64,000 bases of DNA from the NCBI GenBank assembly GCA_029261995.1, contig JAJDAF010000039.1, positions 1 through 64,000 on the forward strand. Direction: 5' to 3'. The translations under genes were made by a program, and so were the position numbers. Under the pieces are notes generated by a model. That model searched no databases. It was given only the letters and a program-made list of their open reading frames with translations, and was not told the origin of the DNA. Source of the DNA: Candidatus Zhuqueibacterota bacterium (GTDB lineage: Bacteria; Zhuqueibacterota; Zhuqueibacteria; Oceanimicrobiales; Oceanimicrobiaceae). The number at the start of each line of letters is the position of its first letter. The stretch's first letter is position 1. Shown here one piece after another: positions 43,447 through 52,984 of the stretch.

Positions 43447-45246
43447 CTACTGATTGCCGGATGGAGCCTGCGCGTTTAAGACCCGAGGCAATGTAAAGTG
43501 AAAGGCCGCGCCCTGACCCAAATTGCTTTCCACCCAGATCCGCCCGCCGTGTCTCTGCACAATGTGTTTGACGATTGAAAGACCGAGTCCCGTGCCACCG
43601 AGTTCTCGCGACCTGCCCCTGTCAACCCGGTAGAAGCGTTCAAATATGCGCGGCTGGTGGTCGACAGGAATTCCGGGACCCTGGTCAACAATGGAAACCT
43701 GCACGTGGTCGTCGAGATCGGCTAATGAAACCGTCACGTTCTCACCTTCCCCTCCGTACTTCACGGCATTCTCAATCAAATTATTGAGAGCCGATTCAAC
43801 TTCGGCATGCACGCCCTGCACCAGCACGGGAGCGTCCGGAAGGTTCAGCTTGAGTTCGAGATTCGACGTCCGAAAGAGACCGGAAAAATTTTCAGCCACG
43901 CGCAAGCAGACATTTGTCAGGTCGAACTGCTCCAGTTCCGTTTCCGGGCCAAACGATTCCAGTTTGGACAGATTGAGCAGATCATCAACGAGTTTGGCCA
44001 TGCGATCGGCATGACGCAAAACTTTGTTGAGGAAGGTATTCTTCTGCTCTGCTTCGATGGCGCTTGCATCAAGCAACGTTTCAACATATCCCTTGATGGC
44101 TGTCAAAGGCGTACGCAGCTCATGTGAGACATTGGCGACAAAATCCCTGCGCACCTTTTCCAGGTGCTGCAGTTCAGTCGTGTCATGAAAAACCGCGACC
44201 GCCCCGACGGGTTCATCCGCAGGACCCAGCGTGGCAACGTGGGCTTTGAGCGCCTTGCGCACCGGGTTGCTCAGCTCCAGAGAAACGACGGTATCGATTG
44301 ACTGCCGGCTGGCACAGATAAGGGCTTCAAGCAAGTCCGGGTCCCGGAACAACGAGCTTGCTTCTAAATCGCCATCGCCGGACACTTGGAATATTTGCTC
44401 AAATGAGTTGTTCGTCAACACAATGTTTCCAGAGCGGTCGGTGACCATGACTCCTTCCACCATTCCGTCCAGGATAGTCTGGAGCTGGTCTCGTTCCTGA
44501 GTGATCTGGACGAGGCTACGCTGCAAATCATCGCCCATCTGATTCAGCGCTTTGCCGAGGTCGGATATCTCATCATCTGCGCCAGACGCCACGCGGTTGG
44601 AAAAATCACCTTGCGCAAAAAGTTTGGCTGTCACAGCCATCTGCTTCACACGCTCAGTCAGAGAAGCGGAGGTCGCGTAGCCGGCGATCAGAACGAGAGC
44701 AAAGCCGAAGCCAGTGGCGAGCCAAATCAGACGCTTGATTTCTGAGAGCGACTCATCGATTTCCGAACTTGGCACCGCCGCGCGAATGATTCCTCCCAGG
44801 CCCCCCGGACTGCCGATAGGTGCGGCCAAATAGAACAAATCGAACCCAACTGTCGTGCTATAACGCCTGCTTTTGCCAAAACCAGTGGCGAGCGCCTCGA
44901 TAACTTCAGGGCGGTCGCTGTGATTCTCAACCTCCTGCAAGCGGGACAGATCCACCTCGGAATCCCCGATGACTCGGCCCGCCGAATCCATCAGCGTAAA
45001 GCGCATTCCCAGCAGGTCGCCAACTCTGTCCGCCCAGCGGTCCGCGGCAACAGGTGTTCTCAAGTCTTCACCGCCAGCTTCGACAAACTCGCGCGCCAAC
45101 TCAAGCTCACGCTTCCAACGGTTTTCGAAGCGTTCTTCGAAATAGCCTTCCAATTGACTCCCCAGAAAAAGGACAAAGAACAGGAGTACAAGACTACCCA
45201 CCAGAAGATGCGCAGCCATCCATTTCAAACGCAGACTCACTCTCAA
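43447..45246 (-). CDS. phoR: Sensor histidine kinase PhoR
   Basis: This is a 599-residue membrane kinase that should sense phosphate status through PhoU/Pst and phosphorylate PhoB. Order: TM1 (about 10-30), periplasmic domain (about 35-165), TM2 (about 170-190), HAMP, PAS (about 255-365), HisKA with His375 in VSHELRTPLTAIKGY, and HATPase (N box NNLIENAVKYGG, GPGIP, GGTGLGLSIVKH). The start is TTG with AAGGAGG 8 bases ahead, three bases past the phoB stop. The sizeable periplasmic loop is larger than that of E. coli PhoR and resembles the Gram-positive PhoR/ResE layout. Confidence 0.92.
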   Translation of the reverse strand: MRVSLRLKWMAAHLLVGSLVLLFFVLFLGSQLEGYFEERFENRWKRELELAREFVEAGGEDLRTPVAADRWADRVGDLLGMRFTLMDSAGRVIGDSEVDLSRLQEVENHSDRPEVIEALATGFGKSRRYSTTVGFDLFYLAAPIGSPGGLGGIIRAAVPSSEIDESLSEIKRLIWLATGFGFALVLIAGYATSASLTERVKQMAVTAKLFAQGDFSNRVASGADDEISDLGKALNQMGDDLQRSLVQITQERDQLQTILDGMVEGVMVTDRSGNIVLTNNSFEQIFQVSGDGDLEASSLFRDPDLLEALICASRQSIDTVVSLELSNPVRKALKAHVATLGPADEPVGAVAVFHDTTELQHLEKVRRDFVANVSHELRTPLTAIKGYVETLLDASAIEAEQKNTFLNKVLRHADRMAKLVDDLLNLSKLESFGPETELEQFDLTNVCLRVAENFSGLFRTSNLELKLNLPDAPVLVQGVHAEVESALNNLIENAVKYGGEGENVTVSLADLDDHVQVSIVDQGPGIPVDHQPRIFERFYRVDRGRSRELGGTGLGLSIVKHIVQRHGGRIWVESNLGQGAAFHFTLPRVLNAQAPSGNQ

Positions 45247-45249
45247 AGC

Positions 45250-45939
45250 TCAGTCCTCCTTGATGCGGTAACCGACTCCGCGTACTGTTTCGATGCGGTC
45301 ACCGGACTTGCCGAGTTTTGACCGCAGGCGACGCATGTGTGTATCGACCGTTCTGGTGAAGCCGGCATAATCATACCCCCACACCGTCTCAAGCAACATT
45401 TCCCGGCTCTGGACTCGGCCACGCCGCTGAATCAGCGTTCGAAGCAAGCTGAACTCCGTCGCAGTCAAAGAGACGGGCTCACCGTCACAATGGACTTCAT
45501 GTTTCGGAATATTGACGCTGATGTCGTTCAGCCGAATGACATCCTGAGATTCTCCCGGGGCTGGTTGTGCGCGCTTCAGGATCGCCTTGATGCGCAATAC
45601 CAGCTCGCGCGGGCTGAAAGGTTTGGTGACGTAGTCATCCGCGCCAAGCTCGAAACCAACCACCCGGTCGATCTCTTCGCCCTTTGCCGTCAACATGATA
45701 ATCGGGATTCGTTTGGTATCATCTCCCTGCTTCAGCGTCTTACAAATTTCTGTACCAACCATACCAGGCAGCATGATATCAAGGATTATCAGATCCGGTT
45801 CCTCCTGCACTACAACATCTATGGCGGCGGCGCCATCGTCGCAACCGACAGTTGCATAGCCAGCCTGCTCCAGATGAAATTCAAGCAGTTCGCGAATGTC
45901 GGCCTCATCTTCTATGATAACGATCTTCTTCTTGGCCAC
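45250..45939 (-). CDS. phoB: Phosphate response regulator PhoB
   Basis: This is a 229-residue OmpR/PhoB-type regulator. The receiver domain has Asp10/Asp11, phospho-acceptor Asp54 (LIILDIMLPG) and Lys106 (YVTKPFSPRE). The C-terminal winged helix has LTATEFSLLRTLIQRRGRVQSREML and RTVDTHMRRLRSKLG. With phoR behind it and three Pho boxes near the pst genes, it is the likely activator of that regulon. The start is GTG with GGAGG 5-6 bases ahead. Confidence 0.93.
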   Translation of the reverse strand: MAKKKIVIIEDEADIRELLEFHLEQAGYATVGCDDGAAAIDVVVQEEPDLIILDIMLPGMVGTEICKTLKQGDDTKRIPIIMLTAKGEEIDRVVGFELGADDYVTKPFSPRELVLRIKAILKRAQPAPGESQDVIRLNDISVNIPKHEVHCDGEPVSLTATEFSLLRTLIQRRGRVQSREMLLETVWGYDYAGFTRTVDTHMRRLRSKLGKSGDRIETVRGVGYRIKED

Positions 45940-45970
45940 GAGACCTCCAGAGTTTTATCATTGCTATTCG

Positions 45971-45999
45971 AATATAGTCGATGCGAATCTCGATTACAA
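45971..45999 (-). promoter_or_regulatory. phoB-phoR promoter
   Basis: On the minus strand TTGTAA (45999-45994), 17 bases and TATATT (45976-45971) form a sigma-70 promoter 32 bases ahead of the GTG start. No Pho box overlaps it, so autoregulation is not visible. Confidence 0.6.
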
Positions 46000-46193
46000 C
46001 CAACTCTTTGTCGCCACGAGGGCGCTGAGTTCTTTGCGGAGCGCGGCTCGCCCCGGTTTGTGTGGAGGCAGACACGGCCAAAATGTCCGTAGGCGTCTGA
46101 CCAAAATGCAGGTTCATCTGGCAGTCTGACAATCCGTGGCAGACGACATTGACAATGAGAACCACACCTGGCGCAATTTGTCTCACCCTCAGG

Positions 46194-46214
46194 TTTGGCA
46201 CAGCCTTTGCCAAA
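46194..46214 (+). promoter_or_regulatory. Palindrome upstream of hsp20
   Basis: TTTGGCA-(7)-TGCCAAA is a perfect 7-base inverted repeat 64 bases ahead of the hsp20 ATG. It is operator-like. It is not the CIRCE sequence. Confidence 0.4.
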
Positions 46215-46277
46215 TCAAATCGTGAATTTCGAAACGAACTAACTTATTTAATAACATTAGCATAAGGAGATTGAACA

Positions 46278-46700
46278 ATGTTAGTAGAAGTAAATCCCTT
46301 CAGCACTCTGCTCAATCGCGAACCCCTGTTTGACGACTTCTTCAAACCCAATTTCCCGCTTGCCGGGAGAGGCTTCGAGCCGACCATCGACGTGCTTGAA
46401 AACGAGAAGGAATTCGTGGTTAAAGCGGAACTTCCGGGTTTGAGCAAAGACGATTTCAAGCTCACCGTCGAGAACAATACGTTGACGCTTGAAGGCGAAA
46501 AGAAGTTTGAGGGAGAGGAAGAAAAGGAGGACAGCCACAGAATCGAACGCAGCTACGGCGCCTTCAAACGTTCATTTCGCCTCACGGACAGCGTGGACAG
46601 CAAAAAGATCAAAGCCGACTACAAGAACGGCGTGCTCGAAATCACGATTCCAAAGGCCGAAAAAGCCAAGCCGAAGCAAATCGAAATCAGCGTCAACTAA
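46278..46700 (+). CDS. Small heat-shock protein Hsp20
   Basis: This 140-residue alpha-crystallin-type holdase binds unfolding proteins in the cytoplasm. The alpha-crystallin domain spans about 33-130 with VKAELPGLSKDDFKLTVENN, YGAFKRSFRLTDSVD and the A-x-x-x-NGVL motif (YKNGVLEITIP). A short C-terminal tail has no clear I-x-I beyond ITI and IEI. AAGGAG lies 8 bases ahead of the ATG. Stand-alone gene divergent from phoB. Confidence 0.94.
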   Translation: MLVEVNPFSTLLNREPLFDDFFKPNFPLAGRGFEPTIDVLENEKEFVVKAELPGLSKDDFKLTVENNTLTLEGEKKFEGEEEKEDSHRIERSYGAFKRSFRLTDSVDSKKIKADYKNGVLEITIPKAEKAKPKQIEISVN

Positions 46701-46976
46701 CGATCGTCTGAGGCCCCGAAGCTGACGCGGGGCTGTCCAAGAGTGGCAGGAGTGGCAACACTCCGGACACGGCCAGCAAGAACTCTGACGAGTTCCGCTG
46801 CAATCCGTCTCGCTTTTGGGCAGCCCCGTTTCTATTGCCTGGGTCTGCTCCTGTAAAATCACGCCCTGAGGTTGTCCCTATCCATCGAATGAAACAGTTG
46901 GGATGAGGCGGTTGATTCTGGAGGCGCACCGATTTTTGCTGCAGCCGGGCTCCCGCTCAATCATGCTAAGCTGAAC

Positions 46977-48047
46977 CTAGTCAAGCCTGTCAAGAACCGC
47001 TTGAGTTATCTCCTGCGTGCCCAAAACCATCTCACCATTCAGCGCCAAATCAGCGCTACGCAGACCGTCCGCCAAGAGTCTGTCAACGGCGCGCTCAATG
47101 GATTGCGCCGGCGCTTCCAGGCCAAAAGAAAAACGGAACATTAAAGCAACCGAACTGATAGCGGCCAGCGGATTCGCAATTCCCTGGCCTGCGATCTGGG
47201 GAGCAGAGCCGTGAACCGGCTCGTACATGGCCACACCATCGCCCAGACTTGCAGAAGGCAGCATTCCCAGCGATCCGGTCAACATTGAGGCCTCGTCACT
47301 CAGAATGTCGCCAAACATATTCTCGGTTAAGATGACGTCAAACTGCTTTGGCTCACGAACGATTTGCATGGCGCAGTTGTCCACCAAGACATGTTCAAGG
47401 GCGACATCTGGAAAATCGTTGGCAACCCGCGTGACCGTCTTTCTCCAAAGCTGCGAGGTTGCCAAAATATTTGCCTTATCGACGGAAGCAACTTTGCCAC
47501 GCCGCTTGCGCGCAGCCTCAAAAGCGACTTTCGCGATGCGTTCAATTTCCGAGGTGCGGTAGGACATCGTGTCTACGGCGCGTTCTTCACCGTTGACCTG
47601 TTCGGTAAATTTGGGTTCCCCAAAATAGATGCCGCCGGTAAGCTCACGCACCACCAGAATGTCAACTCCTTGCACAACTTCAGGCTTCAGTGTCGAGGCG
47701 CCTACGAGCGCATCAAAAACTTTGACGGGCCGCAGATTGGTGAAAAGTCCAAGCTCTTTGCGCAAACGCAACAGCGCGATTTCCGGCCGCAGTTCCTTCG
47801 GGTTGTTATCCCACTTCGGTCCTCCAACGGCCCCGAGGATTACGGCATCCGCCGATTTACAGGCTGACACCACCTCATCTTCCATCGGCGTACCATGCGC
47901 GTCGATGGCCTCGCCGCCAACCAGAAACTCCTGGATCTCAAAAGAAAGCCCCGCCTTCTGCCCGGCAGCTTGCGCAACGCGCAAAGCGGCCTCGGTAACT
48001 TCGACTCCTATGCCGTCGCCCGGCAATGATACAATTCTCTTTGTCAT
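46977..48047 (-). CDS. leuB: 3-isopropylmalate dehydrogenase
   Basis: This 356-residue NAD-dependent enzyme oxidises and decarboxylates 3-isopropylmalate to 2-oxoisocaproate, the third leucine step. It has the LPGDGIG start, the substrate loop LRLRKELGLFTNLRP, RELTGGIYFG, the metal-binding DILSDEASMLTGSLGMLPSA and the NAD site HGSAPQIAGQGIANP. GGGAGAAG precedes the ATG. It is the last gene of the branched-chain operon. Confidence 0.96.
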   Translation of the reverse strand: MTKRIVSLPGDGIGVEVTEAALRVAQAAGQKAGLSFEIQEFLVGGEAIDAHGTPMEDEVVSACKSADAVILGAVGGPKWDNNPKELRPEIALLRLRKELGLFTNLRPVKVFDALVGASTLKPEVVQGVDILVVRELTGGIYFGEPKFTEQVNGEERAVDTMSYRTSEIERIAKVAFEAARKRRGKVASVDKANILATSQLWRKTVTRVANDFPDVALEHVLVDNCAMQIVREPKQFDVILTENMFGDILSDEASMLTGSLGMLPSASLGDGVAMYEPVHGSAPQIAGQGIANPLAAISSVALMFRFSFGLEAPAQSIERAVDRLLADGLRSADLALNGEMVLGTQEITQAVLDRLD

Positions 48048-48076
48048 TCTTCTCCCGTTGTCTTCGTTGTTTGCCG

Positions 48077-48637
48077 CTATTCCATCATGCCGTTCTTGCG
48101 AGCATAGCCAAAGATGCCGCCGGCGGAGATGATGTCCGCCACATCTCCGAGTGGCTTGAGTCGAAACTGGCGGTCGCTGCTCAGATTTTTCAGGATGCCT
48201 CTTACCTGGTCGACTTCAACTTCGTCGCCGGTAGAGATTTCCTTTGACAAATCGACTTCACTCTCCAATGGAATAATGAAGCCGCCATCGACGGCGTTGC
48301 GGTAGAAAATTCGGGCGTAACTCGGCGCGACAACCGCTCGAGCACCGGCGATTTGCAGGGCAGCGGGCGCATGCTCACGCGAAGAGCCGCAGCCAAAATT
48401 CTTGCCTGCCACAATCACCTGGAACTCAGTTTCGAAGGCATTGGGCGGGGTAAACGGTATGCCGCCACCTGGCAAACCAGACTCACGCTCCGGCACGCCC
48501 GACAATGCGTATTTTCCGTACAGCACCTTCTCGTCGGATTTTTCCAGGCTATAAACCAAGTGCTCTGCCGGGATGATCTGGTCGGTATCGATGTTCTCAC
48601 CTAGAACAAATGCTTTGCCTTTGATTCTATGACTCAT
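48077..48637 (-). CDS. leuD: 3-isopropylmalate dehydratase small subunit
   Basis: This is a 186-residue swivel-domain subunit of isopropylmalate isomerase. It has NIDTDQIIPAEHL near the start, the GCGSSREHAP active-site loop and ARIFYRNAVDGGF. The start at 48637 has GAGGAAGAA ahead; a longer frame to 48694 lacks a ribosome site. It works with LeuC. The 137-base gap to leuC holds no gene. Confidence 0.95.
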   Translation of the reverse strand: MSHRIKGKAFVLGENIDTDQIIPAEHLVYSLEKSDEKVLYGKYALSGVPERESGLPGGGIPFTPPNAFETEFQVIVAGKNFGCGSSREHAPAALQIAGARAVVAPSYARIFYRNAVDGGFIIPLESEVDLSKEISTGDEVEVDQVRGILKNLSSDRQFRLKPLGDVADIISAGGIFGYARKNGMME

Positions 48638-48774
48638 TTCTTCCTCATGTTTTTTTGCTACGTAGCGCCGGCGTTTGCAGCCGCAATGGTTCATTCATGC
48701 CTGACCAAAAACTGTTTGAAGCGAGCACGACGACCATCTCAAGTCTCGTTGACGCAATTCACGCGCCGGCCGAG

Positions 48775-50067
48775 CTATAGAAAATCCCTCGGATCTGTAA
48801 TCTTACCCGTGATCGCGGATGCCGCCACCGTGTATGGAGACGCAAGGTACACTTCCGACTTTTTGGCGCCCATGCGGCCCGGGAAATTCCTGTTGGTTGT
48901 GGAAATGCACACTTCGTCGTCGCTGTTGAGCCGGCCAAAGGTATCCGCGGGTCCGCCAAGGCAGGCCGCGCAAGAGGCCTGGCCGATGGTGGCGCCGGCG
49001 CTTTCGAAAATCTCCGCCAGGGTCTCACCGTTGAGCCGCAGGGTATTTAGCCCCTCTGCAACTTCATTGGTCGAAGGCACCACGAAGGTATCGATCTTCA
49101 CGGTCTGTTTTTTCAGAATGCGGGCCGCCGCAACAAAATCGGACAGTTTGCCACCCGTACAAGAGCCTATGTAAGCCCGTGTCAGCGGCTGGTTGCGCTC
49201 CTGGAATACCGTCGCTTTGTTGTCCGGCGAGTGGGGTTTCGCCAGCATGGGCTGCAGCTCGTTGGATTTGTAAACACGCACGCTGTCGTACGTGGCGCCG
49301 GCGTCGTTGAAAACCAGTTCATACTGCCGGCTCGTACGTTTGTCGAGATAGTCGAATGTGGTCTGGTCCGGTTCAACCATGCCGTTCTTCCCTCCTGCCT
49401 CGATAACCATGTTGGCCAACGTCATCCGGCCTTCCATGTCCAGCGCTTCCACTCCGTCACCCGCAAACTCCATGCAACAGTAACTGGCGCCATCGACGCC
49501 GATATCGCCGATGATTCGAAGAATCAGATCCTTGGCCATGACGTATGGGTGAATTTCCCCTTCAAACACGAACTTCATGGTCGGAGGCACTTTGACCCAC
49601 AATTTGCCGGTACCGAGAATGAAGGCGGCATCTGTATTGCCGATGCCGGTGGCGAACTGGCCGAAGGCTCCGGCCGTGCAAGTGTGAGAATCTGTTCCGA
49701 ACAAAATCTCGCCAGGCCGGGTGAACCCTTCCTCCGCCATCGCGATGTGGCACACGCCTTTGTAGCGCTCGCTGCCAACATCGTAATAGTGCGGCAGGTT
49801 CTGCTCACTGGCGAACTCGCGCAAGATGTCGATGTTGCGATTGGCGTACTTGTCCTTGGTGAAGATGTAGTGGTCCGGGATAATCACCAGTTTCTCCGGG
49901 TCCCAAACTCTTGCGTTCTCGCCGAACTGTTTCTTGAAAATGCCGATGGTCGGCGGACCGCAAACGTCGTGGGTCATCAAAACATCAACATCCACCCAAA
50001 CGTTGTCGCCGGGCTGAACGCTTGTCTTGCCCGCACGCCGGGCAAGAATTTTCTCGGTGATGGTCAT
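48775..50067 (-). CDS. leuC: 3-isopropylmalate dehydratase large subunit
   Basis: This is a 430-residue aconitase-family subunit with a 4Fe-4S cluster. Cluster cysteines lie in IGSCTGG and SCAACLGG. Substrate-site motifs are FGTDSHTCTAGAFGQFATG and NRNFPGRMG. Its length fits the shorter LeuC/HacA-like class (about 420 residues) rather than the E. coli form (about 466). It is transcribed after leuA with an 11-base gap. Confidence 0.95.
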   Translation of the reverse strand: MTITEKILARRAGKTSVQPGDNVWVDVDVLMTHDVCGPPTIGIFKKQFGENARVWDPEKLVIIPDHYIFTKDKYANRNIDILREFASEQNLPHYYDVGSERYKGVCHIAMAEEGFTRPGEILFGTDSHTCTAGAFGQFATGIGNTDAAFILGTGKLWVKVPPTMKFVFEGEIHPYVMAKDLILRIIGDIGVDGASYCCMEFAGDGVEALDMEGRMTLANMVIEAGGKNGMVEPDQTTFDYLDKRTSRQYELVFNDAGATYDSVRVYKSNELQPMLAKPHSPDNKATVFQERNQPLTRAYIGSCTGGKLSDFVAAARILKKQTVKIDTFVVPSTNEVAEGLNTLRLNGETLAEIFESAGATIGQASCAACLGGPADTFGRLNSDDEVCISTTNRNFPGRMGAKKSEVYLASPYTVAASAITGKITDPRDFL

Positions 50068-50078
50068 AAAATCCTCGA

Positions 50079-51269
50079 TTAGCTGATCTGCAGTGTTTCG
50101 GTAGTGGATTGGACCGGATTCAGTTCTCTGGCCGCGATGGCTGCAATTTCTCCGTTTGTCACATTCTTTTTGGCATCGGCCAGGGCAATAAAAGCGATGT
50201 AAACTCGCTGCAGTCCGCCGTGGTCAGGCTCGAAGCCCAGCGTTATCAGCCTGTCCTTCAGCGCGTTGCGCCCGGAGTGTTTGCCGAGCACGAGCTTACT
50301 CTCCGGCACGCCGACCGACTGCGGCGTCATGATTTCGTAGGTGAGCGCATTCTTGAGTACGCCGTCCTGATGGATGCCTGCTTCGTGCGCAAACGCGTTG
50401 TCGCCGACGATTGCTTTGTTCGGCTGCACCGCGACCCCGGTTATTTCACTCAGCAGCAGACTCGTCGCGTAAATTTCTTCGGTCTCGATTTTTGTGTCCA
50501 CCTCGAAAGCAGACGGACGTGTCTTGATGCTCATAACGACTTCTTCCAGAGCTGCGTTACCGGCGCGTTCCCCGATACCGTTAATCGTACACTCAATCTG
50601 GCGGGCGCCCGTCTGCAGAGCAGCAAGGGAGTTGGAGACGCTATGGCCGAGATCATCATGACAGTGCACGCTGAACACGATTTTTTCCGCGCCCTCGACA
50701 TTCTCCACCAGGAATTCCATAAGCTCGCTGAACTCCCAGGGAAGCGAATAGCCGACAGTGTCCGGCACGTTGAGCACCGTGGCGCCGGCTTCGACTACCG
50801 CGGAGAATACCTCGGAGAGATAGTCCCAGTCGCTTCTGGTGGCGTCTTCCGCCGAGAATTCCACGTCCTCGCAAAACCCATTGGCATATTTGACCGCGGA
50901 CACTGCCTCGCGAAGCGCCTCCGCTTTGCTCATGCGCAGTTTGTACTGCAGATGGATATTCGAGGTGGCGATGAAGGTGTGAATGCGCGGCTTGCGGGCA
51001 TGCTGCAGCGCCTGCCACGCCCGGTCAATATCCCCCTTGCGTGTCCGGCACAAACCAGCCACGGAGCAGGATTTCACCCGCTTTGCAATTTCGCGCACCG
51101 CGAGAAAATCACCATCCGATGCGATTGGAAAACCCGCCTCGATGACATCAACCTGAAGTCGCTCGAGCTGCTCGGCCATACGAAGTTTTTCCTCGAGATT
51201 CATGTTAAATCCCGGCGCTTGTTCTCCGTCTCTCAGTGTCGTGTCGAAAATGACAATCTCGCTTCCCAT
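50079..51269 (-). CDS. leuA: 2-isopropylmalate synthase, short form without regulatory domain
   Basis: This 396-residue enzyme condenses 2-oxoisovalerate with acetyl-CoA, the first leucine step. It has the TIM-barrel motifs [31 protein letters not shown] and NGIGERAGNA, and subdomain II with GDNAFAHEAGIHQDG. The protein ends after the linker subdomains, so the C-terminal allosteric leucine-binding domain (about 120 residues) is missing. Homocitrate synthase is an alternative for short members, but the leu neighbours favour LeuA. GGGAG precedes the ATG. Confidence 0.9.
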   Translation of the reverse strand: MGSEIVIFDTTLRDGEQAPGFNMNLEEKLRMAEQLERLQVDVIEAGFPIASDGDFLAVREIAKRVKSCSVAGLCRTRKGDIDRAWQALQHARKPRIHTFIATSNIHLQYKLRMSKAEALREAVSAVKYANGFCEDVEFSAEDATRSDWDYLSEVFSAVVEAGATVLNVPDTVGYSLPWEFSELMEFLVENVEGAEKIVFSVHCHDDLGHSVSNSLAALQTGARQIECTINGIGERAGNAALEEVVMSIKTRPSAFEVDTKIETEEIYATSLLLSEITGVAVQPNKAIVGDNAFAHEAGIHQDGVLKNALTYEIMTPQSVGVPESKLVLGKHSGRNALKDRLITLGFEPDHGGLQRVYIAFIALADAKKNVTNGEIAAIAARELNPVQSTTETLQIS

Positions 51270-51328
51270 GACTGGTTACTCCCTTTGTTTACCAATTCAA
51301 AAAATGACGTTGCGCGTAGAGCGCACTG

Positions 51329-52981
51329 TCACCACACGCTTTTCGCTTTTCGCTCATCGCTCAACGAAACACCCGTTTCCGCCAGATGCGTTTCAGCTCT
51401 TGGCTCAATTCCCCTCTGCATCAAAAAGTAAGAAACGCCATCCATCAGAGCTTGCCAGCTTGCTTCGATAATGTTCTCGGAAACGCCGACAGTGCCCCAG
51501 GACGCGCCATCCGTAGACGAGTCGATGAGCACCCGAACTTTTGCACCGGTCGCTGCATTTTCGTTTAGCACACGCACTTTGTAATCGGAGAGGTGCATCT
51601 CCTTGATCTCCGGAAAAAACTTCACCAGCGCTTTGCGCAGCGCCTGGTCCAGGGCATGCACCGGACCGTTGCCCTCGGCGGCCGTATGCTCGACATGGCC
51701 ATTTACATTCAACCGAATGGTCGCTTCTGATCGAGTTGGCTGATCAGCATTCTTTTCAATGATGACTCGAAACCCTTCAAGCGCAAAGAAATCCTGCCAC
51801 TCGCCAATCATGCGCTGCATGAGTAATTTGAAGGAACCTTCGGCGGCCTCGTAAACGTAACCCTCGTTTTCGAGACGCTTGAGTTCCTGAACAATCGCAG
51901 GGACGTCATCGGAATGTTCCTGCATGTCCAGGCCGAGTTCTTCCGCTTTGTAGAAAATATTGCTGCGTCCGGAAAGGTCGGAGACCAGCACGCGACGTTG
52001 GTTGCCAACCACGCCGGGATCGATATGTTCGTAGGTCTGTGCATCTTTCATGACCGCGCTGACGTGCACGCCGCCTTTGTGGGCAAAAGCACTCTTGCCT
52101 ACAAACGGCAGGTTGTTCTGGTGCGAAACGTTGGCGACCTCAGCGATAAAATGCGACAGCGAGGTCAGCCGGTTCAAATTCTGCTCGGGCACACAGCGGT
52201 ACTTCTTTTTGAGCTGCAGATTTGGTATGATAGACGCCAAATTTGCATTTCCGCAGCGTTCGCCAAACCCGTTGAAAGTCCCCTGCACGTGGCTGCAACC
52301 GCTGTCAACCGCAGCCAGAGAATTCGCGACCGCGACTTCAGAATCGTTGTGCGCATGAATGCCCAAAGGCAGAGTCAGCAACAGCCGCACGCGGCTTACA
52401 ACGTCGCTCACCTCGTCAGGTAGCGTGCCACCGTTCGTGTCACAGAGCACCAAAACATCGGCACCGCCCTCTTGCGCCGCTCTCAGAGTCTGGACGGCGT
52501 AGTCCGGGTCATCGCGATAGCCATCGAAAAAATGCTCCGCATCGTAGATAACTTCTTTGTCGTGCGACTTCAGCCAGGAGACGGAGCGCGAGATCAACTC
52601 CAGGTTTTGGTCCGGCGCAATCCTCAGAGACGTGTGGATGTGCAGCAGCCAAGATTTTCCGAAAATCGAAACCGCCGGGGTTTCGGCCTTGAGCAGGGCC
52701 TGAATGTTCGGGTCACTCTCGGGCTGGCTGCCGGCACGCATGGTGCTGCCAAATGCGACTATCTTCGCGTGCCCGAACTTCGAGCGCTGCGCCTTGTCGA
52801 AGAACAACAGATCTTTCGGGTTCGAGCCGGGCCAGCCTCCTTCGATGTAATCGATCCCGAATTCGTCAAGCCGCTTGGCGATGCGGAGCTTATCATCGGC
52901 TGAAAAGGAGACCTTCTCCGCCTGGGTACCGTCGCGCAAGGTCGTGTCAAAGATTTGGATCTGCTTCTCCAGAGTAGACAT
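51329..52981 (-). CDS. cimA: Citramalate synthase
   Basis: The 550-residue enzyme makes citramalate from pyruvate and acetyl-CoA, the threonine-independent entry to isoleucine. It has [52 protein letters not shown] and a full C-terminal regulatory domain (about 425-540). The [10 protein letters not shown] block marks the CimA subgroup. It ends 59 bases before leuA and starts 3 bases after ilvC. LeuC/LeuD/LeuB can serve the later citramalate steps. Confidence 0.95.
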   Translation of the reverse strand: MSTLEKQIQIFDTTLRDGTQAEKVSFSADDKLRIAKRLDEFGIDYIEGGWPGSNPKDLLFFDKAQRSKFGHAKIVAFGSTMRAGSQPESDPNIQALLKAETPAVSIFGKSWLLHIHTSLRIAPDQNLELISRSVSWLKSHDKEVIYDAEHFFDGYRDDPDYAVQTLRAAQEGGADVLVLCDTNGGTLPDEVSDVVSRVRLLLTLPLGIHAHNDSEVAVANSLAAVDSGCSHVQGTFNGFGERCGNANLASIIPNLQLKKKYRCVPEQNLNRLTSLSHFIAEVANVSHQNNLPFVGKSAFAHKGGVHVSAVMKDAQTYEHIDPGVVGNQRRVLVSDLSGRSNIFYKAEELGLDMQEHSDDVPAIVQELKRLENEGYVYEAAEGSFKLLMQRMIGEWQDFFALEGFRVIIEKNADQPTRSEATIRLNVNGHVEHTAAEGNGPVHALDQALRKALVKFFPEIKEMHLSDYKVRVLNENAATGAKVRVLIDSSTDGASWGTVGVSENIIEASWQALMDGVSYFLMQRGIEPRAETHLAETGVSLSDERKAKSVW

Positions 52982-52984
52982 GAT

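Larger units (their letters stand above)
45940..46277. other. Divergent phoB/hsp20 control region
   Basis: This 338-base gap separates two divergent genes. The phoB promoter is at 45971-45999 and a palindrome lies at 46194-46214; both are listed separately. Repeated GTCTGAC-like words occur around 46095-46150. No Pho box and no CIRCE element is seen. Confidence 0.5.

Noticed and set aside
45971-45999. Pho box at the phoB promoter
   Set aside because: TGTAA occurs once at the -35, with no second half-site 11 bases away.
45940-46277. CIRCE heat-shock operator before hsp20
   Set aside because: The only palindrome, TTTGGCA/TGCCAAA, does not match the TTAGCACTC-type repeat.
50109-51431. Plus-strand open frame of 440 codons
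   Set aside because: It is antisense to leuA, which is clearly the real gene.
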